DNA from: DASZIT01 sp963709665
GTDB lineage: Bacteria; Actinomycetota; Acidimicrobiia; Acidimicrobiales; RAAP-2
Assembly (NCBI GenBank): GCA_963709665.1
Contig: CAVPWU010000007.1
Span: 62,001 to 126,000 of the forward strand
Reading direction: 5' to 3'
DNA length: 64,000 bases
The position numbers and the translations under genes were made by a program. Below, one piece after another: positions 52,047 through 62,026 of the stretch; position 1 is the stretch's first letter; each line of letters starts with the position of its first letter. Below the pieces are notes generated by a model that did no database searches, was not told the DNA's origin, and saw nothing but the letters and a program-made list of their open reading frames with translations.

Positions 52047-53950
52047 TGTCCCACGTGTCCCCCGACCTCACCGGCGCCGACATCGAGTCCTACCTGGCGG
52101 CCCACGAGCGGAAGACCATGCTGCGGTTCATCACCTGCGGCAGCGTCGACGACGGCAAGTCCACCCTGATCGGCCGCCTGCTGTACGACTCCAAGCTGGT
52201 GTTCGAGGACCACCTGGTCGCCCTGGAGGCCGACTCCAAGCAGGTGGGGACCCAGGGCGGGGAGCTCGACTTCGCCCTGCTGGTCGACGGCCTGGCCGCC
52301 GAGCGCGAGCAGGGGATCACCATCGACGTCGCCTACCGCTTCTTCTCCACCGAGGCCCGGAAGTTCGTGGTGGCCGACACCCCGGGCCACGAGCAGTACA
52401 CCCGGAACATGGTCACCGGAGCCTCCACCGCCGAGCTGGCGGTGATCCTGGTCGACGCCCGCACCGGGGTCCTCACCCAGACCCGGCGGCACAGCTACCT
52501 GGTCAACCTGCTGGGCATCGACCAGGTGGTGCTGGCCGTCAACAAGCTCGACCTGGTCGGGTACTCCGAGGAGGTCTTCGGGGCCATCGAGGCGGAGTAC
52601 CGGGCGTTCGCCACCGAGATCGGGCTGCCCGACGTGACGGCCATCCCCCTGTCCGCCCTCCGGGGGGACAACGTCACCGGGTCCAGCCCCCACACCCCCT
52701 GGTACCGGGGGCCGACCCTCCTCGGGCACCTGGAGACGGTGGAGGTCTCCGCCGCCCGCCGGGACGCCCCCGCCCGGTTTCCGGTGCAGTGGGTGAACCG
52801 GCCGGACCTCGACTTCCGGGGGTTCTCGGGGCAGCTGTCGAGCGGCACCCTCCGCCCGGGCGACCGGGTGGTCGTCCTGCCGTCGGGAACGGAGACCACC
52901 GTCGACCGGCTGGTGACCGCCGACGGGGACCTCGCCGAGGCGGTGGCCGGCGAGTCGGTCACCGTCACCCTGGCCGACGACGTGGACGTCAGCCGGGGCG
53001 ACGTCCTGGCCCCGTCGTCGTCGCCCCCGGGGCTGGCCGACCAGTTCGAGGCGCACATCGTCTGGATGGACGAGCACGAGATGCTGCCCGGCCGGCCCTA
53101 CCTCCTCAAGATCGGGACCCGCACGGCGGTGGCCACCCTGGCCCAGCCGAAGTACAAGGTGAACGTCAACACCCTCGAGCACGTGGCGGCCAGGACGCTG
53201 GCCCTCAACGAGATCGGGGTGTGCAACCTCGGCCTCGACCGACCCGTCGTCTTCGACCCGTACACCGACAACCGGGACACCGGCGGGTTCATCCTCATCG
53301 ACCGGTTCACCAACGGGACGGTGGCGGCCGGACTGATCCACTTCGCCCTCCGCCGGGCCGACAACCTGCACTGGCAGGCCATCGACGTCAACAAGGCGGC
53401 CCACGCCGAGCTGAAGGGCCAACGCCCCTGTGTGGTGTGGTTCACCGGCCTGTCCGGCGCCGGCAAGTCGACCATCGCCAACATCCTGGAGCGCAAGCTC
53501 CACGAGCGGGGGCGCCACACCTACCTCCTGGACGGGGACAACATCCGCCACGGGCTCAGCAAGGACCTCGGCTTCACCGACGCCGACCGGGTCGAGAACA
53601 TCCGGCGGGTGGGTGAGGTGGTCCACCTCCTGGTCGACGCCGGGCTCATCGTGCTGGCCTCGTTCATCTCCCCCTTCCGGGCCGAGCGGCAGCAGGCCCG
53701 CGAGCACCTCGAGGAGGGGGAGTTCATCGAGGTGTACGTGGACACCACCCTCGAGGTGGCGGAGTCCCGGGACCGGAAGGGCCTCTACCGGAAGGCCCGC
53801 CGGGGGGAGCTGGTCCACTTCACCGGCATCGACTCCCCCTACGAGGCGCCCGAGGACCCCGAGCTCCACATCGACACCAGCGTGCTGTCGGAGGTGGAGT
53901 CCGCCGACCTCATCCTCGAGTACCTGCGCGAGGCCGGCTTCGTCGAGTAG
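52046..53950 (+). CDS. cysNC: Bifunctional sulfate adenylyltransferase subunit 1 / adenylylsulfate kinase
   Basis: A 634-residue fusion. Residues 1-445 are CysN, an EF-Tu-like GTPase (GSVDDGKSTLIGRLLYDSK, DTPGHEQYTRNM, NKLDLV) that drives APS synthesis by GTP hydrolysis. Residues 455-634 are CysC (GLSGAGKSTIANILE, DGDNIRHGLSKDLGF), which phosphorylates APS to PAPS. No reductase (cysH) follows in the window, so PAPS may feed sulfotransferases or a distant cysH. The fusion is common in actinobacteria. Confidence 0.96.
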   Translation: MSHVSPDLTGADIESYLAAHERKTMLRFITCGSVDDGKSTLIGRLLYDSKLVFEDHLVALEADSKQVGTQGGELDFALLVDGLAAEREQGITIDVAYRFFSTEARKFVVADTPGHEQYTRNMVTGASTAELAVILVDARTGVLTQTRRHSYLVNLLGIDQVVLAVNKLDLVGYSEEVFGAIEAEYRAFATEIGLPDVTAIPLSALRGDNVTGSSPHTPWYRGPTLLGHLETVEVSAARRDAPARFPVQWVNRPDLDFRGFSGQLSSGTLRPGDRVVVLPSGTETTVDRLVTADGDLAEAVAGESVTVTLADDVDVSRGDVLAPSSSPPGLADQFEAHIVWMDEHEMLPGRPYLLKIGTRTAVATLAQPKYKVNVNTLEHVAARTLALNEIGVCNLGLDRPVVFDPYTDNRDTGGFILIDRFTNGTVAAGLIHFALRRADNLHWQAIDVNKAAHAELKGQRPCVVWFTGLSGAGKSTIANILERKLHERGRHTYLLDGDNIRHGLSKDLGFTDADRVENIRRVGEVVHLLVDAGLIVLASFISPFRAERQQAREHLEEGEFIEVYVDTTLEVAESRDRKGLYRKARRGELVHFTGIDSPYEAPEDPELHIDTSVLSEVESADLILEYLREAGFVE

Positions 53951-54010
53951 CCACCCGCCGGAGGCTCCGACCGGCACCGCCACGGCGAGGTCGCACCGGC
54001 ACCGGAACCG

Positions 54011-55363
54011 CTACCTGCGGGGAGGGAGCCGCCCGTCGGGAACGGCCGGCGCCGGGGTGGCCGGCCGGTGGGGGGACGGCGAGACGACGCCCCCCGGTGA
54101 CCGCGATCCCCGGAGGGGGAGACCGTGACGCCGGGTCAGCATGGCGGCCACACCGACCACGAAGAGGACCATGGCGATGGTGTAGGAGTTGCCCACCAGC
54201 AGCTGGGCCGTCGAGTCGTGGAGCTCGACGCCGTTCCCGTGGGGGATGCGCCAGATGGCCCCGTACCAGAACCAGACCAGTGCCAGGGCAAACCACCATC
54301 TCCCGAAGGCCGGGCGATCATCGGCCAGGCACAACCAGAGCACGACCGGGACGATCCACACCAGGTGGTGGGCCCAGGTGATCGGGGAGACGACGAGCCC
54401 GGTCACCGCGCACACCAGCAGGCCGAGCACCACCGACGAGGTCCGGTACGCCCAGGTCGCCACCCCGAGACCGGCCGCCCCCGCCACCACGACGGCCACC
54501 ACGATGAGGCCCTCCGGCGCATGGGCGTGGCTGAACCGGACGATGGCGCTGCGGAGGCTCTGGTTGGAGATGAAGACGACCCCCCCGACCCGGTGCGCAT
54601 CGAACAGGTACCGGGTCCAGTACGACCACGACTCCGACGGGGCCACGACGGTCATCCCGATGCCGCAGGCGACGAACACCGCCAGGGCGGTGCACCCCGC
54701 CCGGATCTGCCGGGTGAGGAAGAGGTAGAGCACGAAGATCAGGGGGGTCACCTTGATGGCGGCGGCCACGCCGGTCATGATCCCCCGGGGGAGTGCACGG
54801 CCCGCCACCGAGTACGTGCCGGTCAGGTCGGCGACGACCAGCAGGGCCAGCAGGAGGTTGATCTGGCCGAAGCTGAAGGTCATGGCGATCGGATTCAGCA
54901 CCGCCGCCGGAAACGTGAGCACGAGGGCCCACCGCAGCACGTCCGCCCGAGGCCAGTCCGGGCGGACGGCCCGCAGGGAGACCGCCAGGAAGGCGATCAG
55001 GACCCCCACCGAGATCACCGCCCACAGGACCTGGGACCCGGTGGGAGACAGCACGCCGAGCGGGATGAAGAGCAGGGCGGCGAGCGGGGGGTAGGTGAAG
55101 GGCTCCCTGGGCACGGCCAGGTAGGTGGTGTACAGATGACCGGAGAAGACCTGATGGGCTCCCATCAGGTACACCCCGAGGTCGACCTCCCGCTCGGTGA
55201 CCGCGATGTAGACGACCCGGGCCAGGGTCCCCGCCACCGAGAGCGCCCCGAGGATCCAGAGGCAGGCCCGGACCGGTCCCGTCCCGGCGAGGCGGAGCGT
55301 CGACCTGGAACCGTCGTTCGTCGTCGCCGTCATGGGCCTCATGGGTGGGGGGACTGTGGACAC
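54011..55363 (-). CDS. GT87-type polyprenyl-phosphate-dependent glycosyltransferase (DUF2029)
   Basis: A 450-residue membrane protein with roughly ten helices. The acidic residues after helix 1 (EREVDLGVYLMGAHQVFSGHLYTTY) match the catalytic loop of GT-C enzymes such as the mycobacterial PimE/AftC-like group; FTYPPLAALLFIPLG and ISNQSLRSAIVRF are family segments. It would add mannose or a related sugar from a polyprenyl carrier to an envelope glycolipid. The GTG at 55363 is used; an ATG at 55333 is equally possible. Confidence 0.82.
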   Translation of the reverse strand: MSTVPPPMRPMTATTNDGSRSTLRLAGTGPVRACLWILGALSVAGTLARVVYIAVTEREVDLGVYLMGAHQVFSGHLYTTYLAVPREPFTYPPLAALLFIPLGVLSPTGSQVLWAVISVGVLIAFLAVSLRAVRPDWPRADVLRWALVLTFPAAVLNPIAMTFSFGQINLLLALLVVADLTGTYSVAGRALPRGIMTGVAAAIKVTPLIFVLYLFLTRQIRAGCTALAVFVACGIGMTVVAPSESWSYWTRYLFDAHRVGGVVFISNQSLRSAIVRFSHAHAPEGLIVVAVVVAGAAGLGVATWAYRTSSVVLGLLVCAVTGLVVSPITWAHHLVWIVPVVLWLCLADDRPAFGRWWFALALVWFWYGAIWRIPHGNGVELHDSTAQLLVGNSYTIAMVLFVVGVAAMLTRRHGLPLRGSRSPGGVVSPSPHRPATPAPAVPDGRLPPRR

Positions 55364-55581
55364 CGACCGCCGGGCACGGGCCCGGGTCGAGATCCGACGG
55401 CGTCAGCCGATCGACGACGCCGGCACGTCCGGTGGCGAAGCTAGCGGAGGGCGGGGACCCGGTCCAACGCGTGACCGGGCCGGCTCCGCGGCCGGTCAAC
55501 AGGGGCGGTGACCGCCAGGCCCTCCGCGGCGCCGGCCGGTGGCCAACTCCGGTCGGCCCGACGGTTGGCTACCTTCGGGAC

Positions 55582-56739
55582 ATGGACGAGACGACGGGGA
55601 CACTGGTGATCGGGGCGTCGGCCGCCGGACTGGCCACGGCGGCCGAGCTCACCCGGCGGGGTCGGGCGTTCGCCATCGTGGAGTCCGAGGACGTGGTGGC
55701 GGGCTCGTGGCGACGGCACTACGACCGCCTCCACCTCCACACCCCGAAGCGGTTCTCGGCGCTGCCCGGCCTGGCCATGCCCGGCGGCTGGCCGCGCTAT
55801 CCCGCCCGGGACCAGGTGGTCGAGTACCTCGAGGACTACCGGAGGCACTTCGACCTCCGGCCCCACTTCGGTGTGACGGTCCAGCGGGTGGAGCGGGTCG
55901 ACGGGTCGTGGGTGACGACCACCGATGGCGGGGTATGGCGCTCCGACAACATCGTCCTGGCCACCGGGCGGGCCCGGGTCCCGGTCCGCCCGACCTGGAC
56001 AGGCATGGACGGGTTCCGGGGCGACCTCCTGCACTCCAGCGAGTTCCGGAACGGCGACCCGTGGAGGGGCCGGCCGGTGCTGGTGGTGGGCTTCGGGAAC
56101 TCGGCCTGCGAGCAGGCCCTGGACCTGGTCGAGCACGGCGCCGAGGTCCACCTGGCCGTACGGTCCCCGGTCAACGTCCTACCCCGGGACTTCTTCGGGG
56201 TGGTGCCGGTGCTCCCCATCGGGGTGGCCATGCGGCGCCTCCCGCCGCGGCTGGCGGACGCCCTGGCCTGGCCGTTGGTGCGGATCACCGTCGGCGACGT
56301 GCGGAAGGTGGGCCTGGGGAAGCTGCCCTACGGCCCGAACACCCAGATCGCCCGGGACCACCGCGTGCCCCTCCTCGACATCGGCACCCTGGACCAGATC
56401 CGACGGGGCCGCATCACGCTCCACGGGGACCTCGACCGTTTCACCGGGGACGGCGTCGTCTTCGCCGACGGCTCGCAGGTGGAGTTGGACGCCGTGGTGC
56501 TGGCCACCGGGTACCGGGCCGCCATCGGGGATGTCCTGGTCGGGTGGGAGGCGGTGTGCGACAGCTCGGGGACGCCGACCACCTCCGGCGCCCCCACCGC
56601 CCTCGAGGGCCTCTACTTCTGCGGGATGTACGTCTCGCCAGCCGGGATGCTACGAGAGATCGGGATCGAGGCGACCCGGATCTCGGAGCACATCGACGGA
56701 CGCCCCGTCGCCCCACGGGCCGGCCCGGTCAGCGGATAG
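55582..56739 (+). CDS. Flavin-containing monooxygenase (YUCCA/Trx-reductase-like)
   Basis: A 385-residue FAD/NADPH protein. FAD site VIGASAAGLATAAEL, the HLHTPKRFSALPG segment, the NADPH site VVGFGNSACEQAL, and the C-terminal ATGYR. The FMO motif FxGxxxHxxxW is modified (FRGDLLHSSEF). It hydroxylates a small nucleophile; the substrate is unknown. Its 3' end overlaps the next gene on the opposite strand by 11 bp. Confidence 0.85.
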   Translation: MDETTGTLVIGASAAGLATAAELTRRGRAFAIVESEDVVAGSWRRHYDRLHLHTPKRFSALPGLAMPGGWPRYPARDQVVEYLEDYRRHFDLRPHFGVTVQRVERVDGSWVTTTDGGVWRSDNIVLATGRARVPVRPTWTGMDGFRGDLLHSSEFRNGDPWRGRPVLVVGFGNSACEQALDLVEHGAEVHLAVRSPVNVLPRDFFGVVPVLPIGVAMRRLPPRLADALAWPLVRITVGDVRKVGLGKLPYGPNTQIARDHRVPLLDIGTLDQIRRGRITLHGDLDRFTGDGVVFADGSQVELDAVVLATGYRAAIGDVLVGWEAVCDSSGTPTTSGAPTALEGLYFCGMYVSPAGMLREIGIEATRISEHIDGRPVAPRAGPVSG

Positions 56740-57265
56740 CGGACCCTCCACCTGGCCCCCCGGGGACCGCGGTTCCGTCGGGTAGGGGGGTCGACCCCGA
56801 CGGCAGCGGTCGCACCGGCGCCAGGTGGACCAACGCGTTGTAGGTCACCAGGGCGATGGCCAGGTGCATGACCATCAGCACCCCCACCGCCCTGGCCGGT
56901 TGACCCTGCACCAGAATGTAGAGGTCCGGAAGCAGCAGGACCAGGGTGACGAGAATGGCCAGCCGGAAGAAGAGCCAGCGCGGCTGGGAGGAGATCCGGG
57001 TGACGATCGGCCAGCCCGCGCAGGCCACGACGACTCCGATGACCGTCAGCTTGGAGTAGTCGCTGAACTGGAAGTGCGGATACCCCTTGGTGGACGGGAA
57101 CACCGCCTGCCCGATGGCGACCAGGACGGCGTCGGCGGCGAGCGAGCCGACCACGGACACCACGGTCGCCAGGAGCAGTCGGAGCCACGAGGGCTGGCGG
57201 TGGGCGGGGGCGAAGTCGACCTTCACCAGCTCCAGTGAGCGGTCGATGAGGGTGTCCGGCGTCAA
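56729..57265 (-). CDS. Four-helix membrane protein (DUF6069-like)
   Basis: A 178-residue membrane protein with four helices (LLLATVVSVVGSLAADAVLVA, LTVIGVVVACAGWPIV, LAILVTLVLLLPDLYILV and VLMVMHLAIALVTYNALV) and a Pro/Gly-rich tail. The spacing and the D..LL.QGQ...A motif resemble DUF6069 proteins of unknown function. It lies 18 bp after the Rrf2 gene on the same strand, so it may be controlled by it. Confidence 0.6.
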   Translation of the reverse strand: MTPDTLIDRSLELVKVDFAPAHRQPSWLRLLLATVVSVVGSLAADAVLVAIGQAVFPSTKGYPHFQFSDYSKLTVIGVVVACAGWPIVTRISSQPRWLFFRLAILVTLVLLLPDLYILVQGQPARAVGVLMVMHLAIALVTYNALVHLAPVRPLPSGSTPLPDGTAVPGGPGGGSAIR

Positions 57266-57283
57266 GGCGCTCCGGCCATCCGC

Positions 57284-57769
57284 CTACCCACCCAGCTCGG
57301 ACCGGAGGGCCCGCCGCTGCTCGGTGACCGTGCTGTACTCCTCGGCCAGGTCGCTGACCGAGGTGGGCAGGGCCGAGGCCGCCACGTCGGCGATGGTGGT
57401 GACCTCGAGGATCCGGCGGAGGCCGGCCCGGACCGCCATCCACACCACCGGGAGGTCGGCGGCGGCCCCCCGGTACTCCATGGTGCTGAGACGCTGGTCC
57501 CCCACCGCCGCCAGCGGACCGTCGATGGCCCGGAAGATGTCGGCCAGGGTGATCTCCTCCGCCGGACGGCCGAGGACGAACCCCCCGTCAGGGCCCCGAT
57601 GGCTGACCACCAGGCGCGCCCGGCGGAGCTCGGTGAGGATCGACCGGAGGAACTTGAGGGGGATGTCCTGGGCGGCGGCCAGCTGCTCGGCCTTCACCGG
57701 CCCCCCGTCGGCGGCGGCCAGCTCGGCCAGGGCCCGCACGGCGTAGTCGACCTTGGCGGGGATCCGCAT
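57284..57769 (-). CDS. Rrf2-family transcriptional regulator, no cluster cysteines
   Basis: A 161-residue winged-helix regulator: KVDYAVRALAELAAADGGPVKAEQLA, IPLKFLRSILTELRRARLV, SHRGPDGGFVLGRP as wing. It contains no Cys, so it cannot carry an iron-sulfur cluster like IscR or NsrR. The Cys-free class includes CymR of Gram-positive bacteria, which represses cysteine genes, and the cys operon lies 3.3 kb away; regulation of it is a possibility only. Confidence 0.88.
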   Translation of the reverse strand: MRIPAKVDYAVRALAELAAADGGPVKAEQLAAAQDIPLKFLRSILTELRRARLVVSHRGPDGGFVLGRPAEEITLADIFRAIDGPLAAVGDQRLSTMEYRGAAADLPVVWMAVRAGLRRILEVTTIADVAASALPTSVSDLAEEYSTVTEQRRALRSELGG

Positions 57770-57903
57770 AGCGGCATTCTTACACCGCCGGGTCGGCGGA
57801 CCGGGCGGGGCGTCGGCGGACCGTCCCACTGTCCCCCCAGGTCAGGGCCGGGATCGGCCGCCATCGTGTCCGGCTGACGGACGGGTGGGGGCGCCCGGTC
57901 GGG

Positions 57904-58173
57904 TCAGCCGTCGAGGCGCTCCTCCACCACCACGGTGACCGACTCCCCTTCGTGCTTGCCGATGGCCTTCCGGACCTCGGCCTTCACCGGCAGCTTGTGG
58001 GTACCGTCCCCCATCGCCATGAACGAGCTCCGGAACGGGGTGCCGTCGATGGTGCCCCGTACCTTCACCAGGCCCCGGGTGCCGAAGTACTCCGCCGAGC
58101 CGGGCATCACCACGTAGGTCCACCCCCCCTTGGCGGGGCTCCTCTGCAGTGGGGCCGTGAACTGCTTCCGCAC
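57904..58173 (-). CDS. DUF1905 domain protein
   Basis: An 89-residue beta-rich protein with the DUF1905 signatures WTYVVMPGSAEYFGTRG, VKVRGTIDGTPFRSSFMAMGDGTHKLPV and the basic RKAIGKHEGESVTVVVEE. Start is GTG 58173 because AGGAGG (58180-58185) lies 6 bp before it, ruling out the upstream GTG at 58191. Function unknown; in other bacteria DUF1905 is often near YdeI-type stress proteins. Confidence 0.82.
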   Translation of the reverse strand: MRKQFTAPLQRSPAKGGWTYVVMPGSAEYFGTRGLVKVRGTIDGTPFRSSFMAMGDGTHKLPVKAEVRKAIGKHEGESVTVVVEERLDG

Positions 58174-58304
58174 GCCGCACCTCCTGTTCACCGGTCCCGG
58201 AGATCCTCCCAGAGTCCCGGACCCGAGGACCAGTGGGTCCCCCCGGCGACGGGCCCCCGGGGGTCGCGGGCATCGGGCGCCCCGGCCGGTGGGATGATCG
58301 GTGG

Positions 58305-58652
58305 ATGGCCGTCAACGTCCGAACCCGGAGGGGCCCCGGTTGCCTCGGCATGGTGATCGGCACCCTGGTGCTTGCGGCGGTGATCGTGGTGGTGGTCGTG
58401 GTCGGGTTCTTCGCCCTGGCCATCGTGATCGGTCTGCTCGTGGCCGGACTCCTGGTCGTGGCCGTCGACCGGTTGCTGCTGGCCCTCAGCCCCAGGCGGC
58501 GGGAGCGCCGGGCCCGGCAGGGGGCCGTGTTCACCTGGCGGACCGGCACCATCCCGTCGGGACCCGTCATCGACGCCACGGCCACCGAGACGACCGGGGA
58601 CGGGGAGCGGCGATCGGGTGGGGGGCCACCTGAACTCCCGGGGAACGGGTGA
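58305..58652 (+). CDS. Small membrane protein with one long Gly/Val-rich hairpin
   Basis: A 115-residue protein with a basic N-terminus (MAVNVRTRRGP), two close hydrophobic helices (GTLVLAAVIVVVVVVGFFAL and IGLLVAGLLVVAV) and a basic cytoplasmic tail (LLALSPRRRERRARQGAVF). The pattern is a real membrane protein, but no family was recognised. It is monocistronic between DUF1905 and the BVMO gene. Confidence 0.55.
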   Translation: MAVNVRTRRGPGCLGMVIGTLVLAAVIVVVVVVGFFALAIVIGLLVAGLLVVAVDRLLLALSPRRRERRARQGAVFTWRTGTIPSGPVIDATATETTGDGERRSGGGPPELPGNG

Positions 58653-58685
58653 CGACGGGCCGGGGCGGGGCCCGGGCCGGCTGCC

Positions 58686-60494
58686 CTACCTGGCGACGCC
58701 CGGCTGCGCCCGTTCCACCCTGACCCCCGTGAAGTCGGGCTGGGCGCGCCAGCGCTCGAGGTAGCCGACGTACTCGAGGAGGCTGCCGGTGTAGGTGAGG
58801 TTCCGGGCCGCCCGGGCGTCGATCGCCTGCTGCTCGCTGTTGTAGAAGCTGGGGGTGCAGGCCTGGAAGTAGCGGGCACCGCCCACCCCCACGCCGAGGA
58901 GCACCGAGAGCCACTCGTCCTCGGCCGCCTCCTCGGGCTCGATCTCGATGATCCCCTGATCGACACATGCCTCCACGATGTGGGCCACGTGCTTGGCCGA
59001 CTCGGAGAGGAGGTGCGAGAAGTTGGTGCCGAACCCCCCCTGGACCAGGCTGATCAGCAGCAGGTTGGGGAACCCGCTGGCCAGCACCCCGTGGAGCGTG
59101 TGCGCCCCCCTGGCCCAGCGCTCCGAGAGCCGGACGCCCCCGCGGCCCTGGGGGTCGAAGCCGAGCCGATGGTGCAGGTCGGTGGTCACCTCGAAGCCGG
59201 AGGCGTAGATGAGGAGGTCCACCGGGTACTCCACGCCGTCCACCACCGGGCCACGGGCGGTGAGCCGGTCGACCCCCCGGCCGTTGGTGTCCACCAGGTG
59301 CACGTTGGGGCGGTTGAACGCCGGCAGGTAGTCGTCGTGGAAGCAGACCCGCTTGCAGTGCTTGCCCCAGTACGGCTTCAGGTGCTCGGCGGTCTCGGGG
59401 TCCTCGACGATCTCGTCGATCCGCCGGCGGATCGTCTCCATGGCCTCGAAGTCGGTCCGCTCGAGTGCCTCGGCCTCCTCCTCCGAGTCCGGGGCCCGCT
59501 GGGTGTCCACCCACATCAGCTCCGTCCAGCCGTCCGCCACCAGGTCCACCTCGGGCTGGGCACCGGTCACCGCCTGGGTGAAGTTCACGATCCGCTCGTG
59601 CTGCCAGCCGGGCTCGAGGCTCCGGAACCACTCGACATCGGTGGGCTGCTGGTTGCGGACGCCCACCGCCCCCGGGGTGCGCTGGAAGACGTAGAGCTCC
59701 TTGGCCACCCGGGCGATCTGGGGGACCACCTGCACGGCGGTCGCCCCGGTGCCGATGATGCCCACCCGCCGGTCGGCCAGCTTGTCCATCGGCTCGGTCG
59801 GCCCCCCGCCGGTGTAGTCGTAGTCCCACCGGCTGGTGTGGAAGGCCTTGCCCTCGAACTCCTCGATGCCCGGGATCCCCGGCAGCTTGGCCTTGTGGAG
59901 GATGCCTCCGGCCAACACGAGAAAGCGCGCCGAGAGCCGGTCCTGACGGCTGGTGGTGACCAGCCAGCGGCGCGCCTGCTCGTCCCACTCGGCTCCGGTG
60001 ACGTCGGTCTGGAAGAGGGCGCGGGGGTAGAGGTCGAAGGTGCGGGCCAGCAGCTGGCAGTACCCGAAGATCTCGGTGGCACTGGCGTAGTGCTCGGTGG
60101 GCATGAACCCGGTCTCCTCGAGGAGGGGCAGGTACACGTAGGACTCGACGTCGCACATGCAGCCCGGGTACCGGTTCCAGTACCAGGTGCCACCGAAGTC
60201 GCCGGCCTTCTCGACGATCCGGACATCGGTGATCCCGTGCTTGGCCAGGTGGATGGCCGTGAGCATCCCGGCGAAGCCGCCGCCCACGATCACCACGGTG
60301 GTCTCCTCCGCCACCGGCTCCCGGGTGAAGCCGGGCTCGACGAACGGGTCCCGGTCGAGGTCCTCGAACTCGTCGGACAGGTCCCGGTACTGCGCCATGC
60401 CCTCCGGGCGGAGGCGCTTCTGCTGCTCGGCCCGGTACCGTCGGCGGAGCTCCTCGATCGAGTCGCCCCCCTCCCTGCTGTCCTGCTCCGTCAC
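58686..60494 (-). CDS. Baeyer-Villiger-type flavin monooxygenase
   Basis: A 602-residue class B flavoprotein monooxygenase that inserts oxygen next to a ketone using NADPH and O2. FAD motif VIVGGGFAGMLTAIHL, NADPH motif IGTGATAVQVVPQI, and the BVMO fingerprint FEGKAFHTSRWDY (Asp for the usual Pro). WYWNRYPGCMCDVESYVYLPLLEETG is typical of cyclohexanone-like enzymes. The N-terminal extension of about 60 residues is larger than usual. Start GTG 60494 follows AAGGG; a GTG 6 bp earlier is possible. Substrate unknown. Confidence 0.9.
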   Translation of the reverse strand: MTEQDSREGGDSIEELRRRYRAEQQKRLRPEGMAQYRDLSDEFEDLDRDPFVEPGFTREPVAEETTVVIVGGGFAGMLTAIHLAKHGITDVRIVEKAGDFGGTWYWNRYPGCMCDVESYVYLPLLEETGFMPTEHYASATEIFGYCQLLARTFDLYPRALFQTDVTGAEWDEQARRWLVTTSRQDRLSARFLVLAGGILHKAKLPGIPGIEEFEGKAFHTSRWDYDYTGGGPTEPMDKLADRRVGIIGTGATAVQVVPQIARVAKELYVFQRTPGAVGVRNQQPTDVEWFRSLEPGWQHERIVNFTQAVTGAQPEVDLVADGWTELMWVDTQRAPDSEEEAEALERTDFEAMETIRRRIDEIVEDPETAEHLKPYWGKHCKRVCFHDDYLPAFNRPNVHLVDTNGRGVDRLTARGPVVDGVEYPVDLLIYASGFEVTTDLHHRLGFDPQGRGGVRLSERWARGAHTLHGVLASGFPNLLLISLVQGGFGTNFSHLLSESAKHVAHIVEACVDQGIIEIEPEEAAEDEWLSVLLGVGVGGARYFQACTPSFYNSEQQAIDARAARNLTYTGSLLEYVGYLERWRAQPDFTGVRVERAQPGVAR

Positions 60495-60634
60495 TGTCAC
60501 CCTTCCCGTGGACCGCACCTGCGGCTGGTCATGACGGTGATGATCCTGACACGCACAGCCGCACCCCGGTGCCGGGCCCGGACGACGGCGGGTCGCGGCA
60601 CTAGGTTGGCCAGCGAGCAGGAAGGGAGGCCGCC

Positions 60635-62013
60635 ATGGCCATCGACGAGACCGTCCGGCAGCACAAGTTCGTCCTCGACGAGAGCGAGATGCCGACCACC
60701 TGGTACAACATCATCCCCGACCTCCCGTCTCCCCCCCGCCGGCCCTCCATCCGGGCACCCTGGAGCCGGCCGGCCCCGACGACTTCGCCCCCCTGTTCCC
60801 CATGGACCTCATCCTCCAGGAGGTCTCCACCGACAGCTACATCGACATCCCGGGGGCCGTCCTCGACGTGTACCGGCAGTGGCGGCCCTCCCCGCTCTTC
60901 CGGGCCCACCGGCTGGAGCAGGCCCTCGGCACGCCGGCCCGGATCTACTACAAGTACGAAGGGGTCTCCCCGGCCGGCTCCCACAAGCCCAACACCGCGG
61001 TGCCCCAGGCGTACTACAACGCCAAGGCGGGGGTGAAGCGCCTGACCACCGAGACCGGGGCCGGCCAGTGGGGCACCGCGCTGGCCTTCGCCTGTGCCCT
61101 CTACGGCTTGGAGTGCGAGATCTGGCAGGTGGGCGCCTCCTACGACCAGAAGCCCTACCGACGCCTGATGATGGAGGCCTTCGGGGGCAGGGTCCACCGC
61201 TCCCCCAGCGACCTCACCTCGTCGGGGCGGGCCATCCTGGCCACGGACCCCGACCATCCCGGCTCGCTGGGCATCGCCATCTCCGAGGCGGTGGAGGTGG
61301 CGGCCCCGGACCCGGACACCCGCTACGCCCTGGGGAGCGTCCTCAACCACGTGCTCCTCCACCAGACCATCATCGGGGAGGAGGCGCTGCTCCAGCTGGC
61401 CCAGGCCGGCGAGACCGGGCCCGACCTGCTGGTGGGGTGCACCGGCGGCGGGTCCAACTTCGGGGGCCTGTCGTTCCCCTTCCTGCGGGAGAAGCTGGCC
61501 GGCCGGATGGATCCGGTCATCCGGGCGGTGGAGCCCGCCTCCTGCCCGTCGCTGACCAAGGGGGTCTACGCCTACGACTTCGGCGACACCGCCGGGATGA
61601 CCCCGCTGATGAAGATGCACACCCTGGGCCACGACTTCATCCCCGACCCCATCCACGCCGGCGGCCTCCGCTACCACGGGATGGCTCCCCTCATCTCCCA
61701 CCTCTACGAGCTGGGGATGATGGAGGCCATCTCGGTGCCCCAACTCGAGTGCTTCGCGGCCGCCATCCAGTTCACCCGGACGGAGGGCATCCTGCCCGCC
61801 CCCGAGCCCACCCACGCCATCGCCGCCGCCATCCGGGAGGCGCTGGCCTGCAACGAGACGGGCGAGGAGAAGGTGATCCTCACCGCCCTCTGCGGCCACG
61901 GCCACTTCGACCTGGCCGCCTACGACGCCTACCTGGGAGGACGGATGCTCGACGAGGAGATCACCGAGGCCCGCTTCGCCGAGGGGCTGTCCACCGTCCC
62001 GTCCGTCGGCTGA
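60635..62013 (+). pseudogene. trpB: TrpB-like PLP enzyme (TrpB2), one homopolymer frameshift
   Basis: Beta-replacement enzyme of the TrpB2 branch; makes tryptophan from indole and serine in organisms using it instead of canonical trpB, otherwise a serine deaminase-like role. Schiff-base Lys in GSHKPNTAVPQAYYN, PLP phosphate loop CTGGGSNFGG, and C-terminal ALCGHGHFDL. The first 40 residues (MAIDETVRQHKFVLDESEMPTTWYN) are in another frame; a run of seven C near 60738 needs to be eight. Corrected length is 459 residues, normal for TrpB2. No trpA is adjacent, as usual for TrpB2. Confidence 0.85.
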
Positions 62014-62026
62014 GCCGGGATCCACG

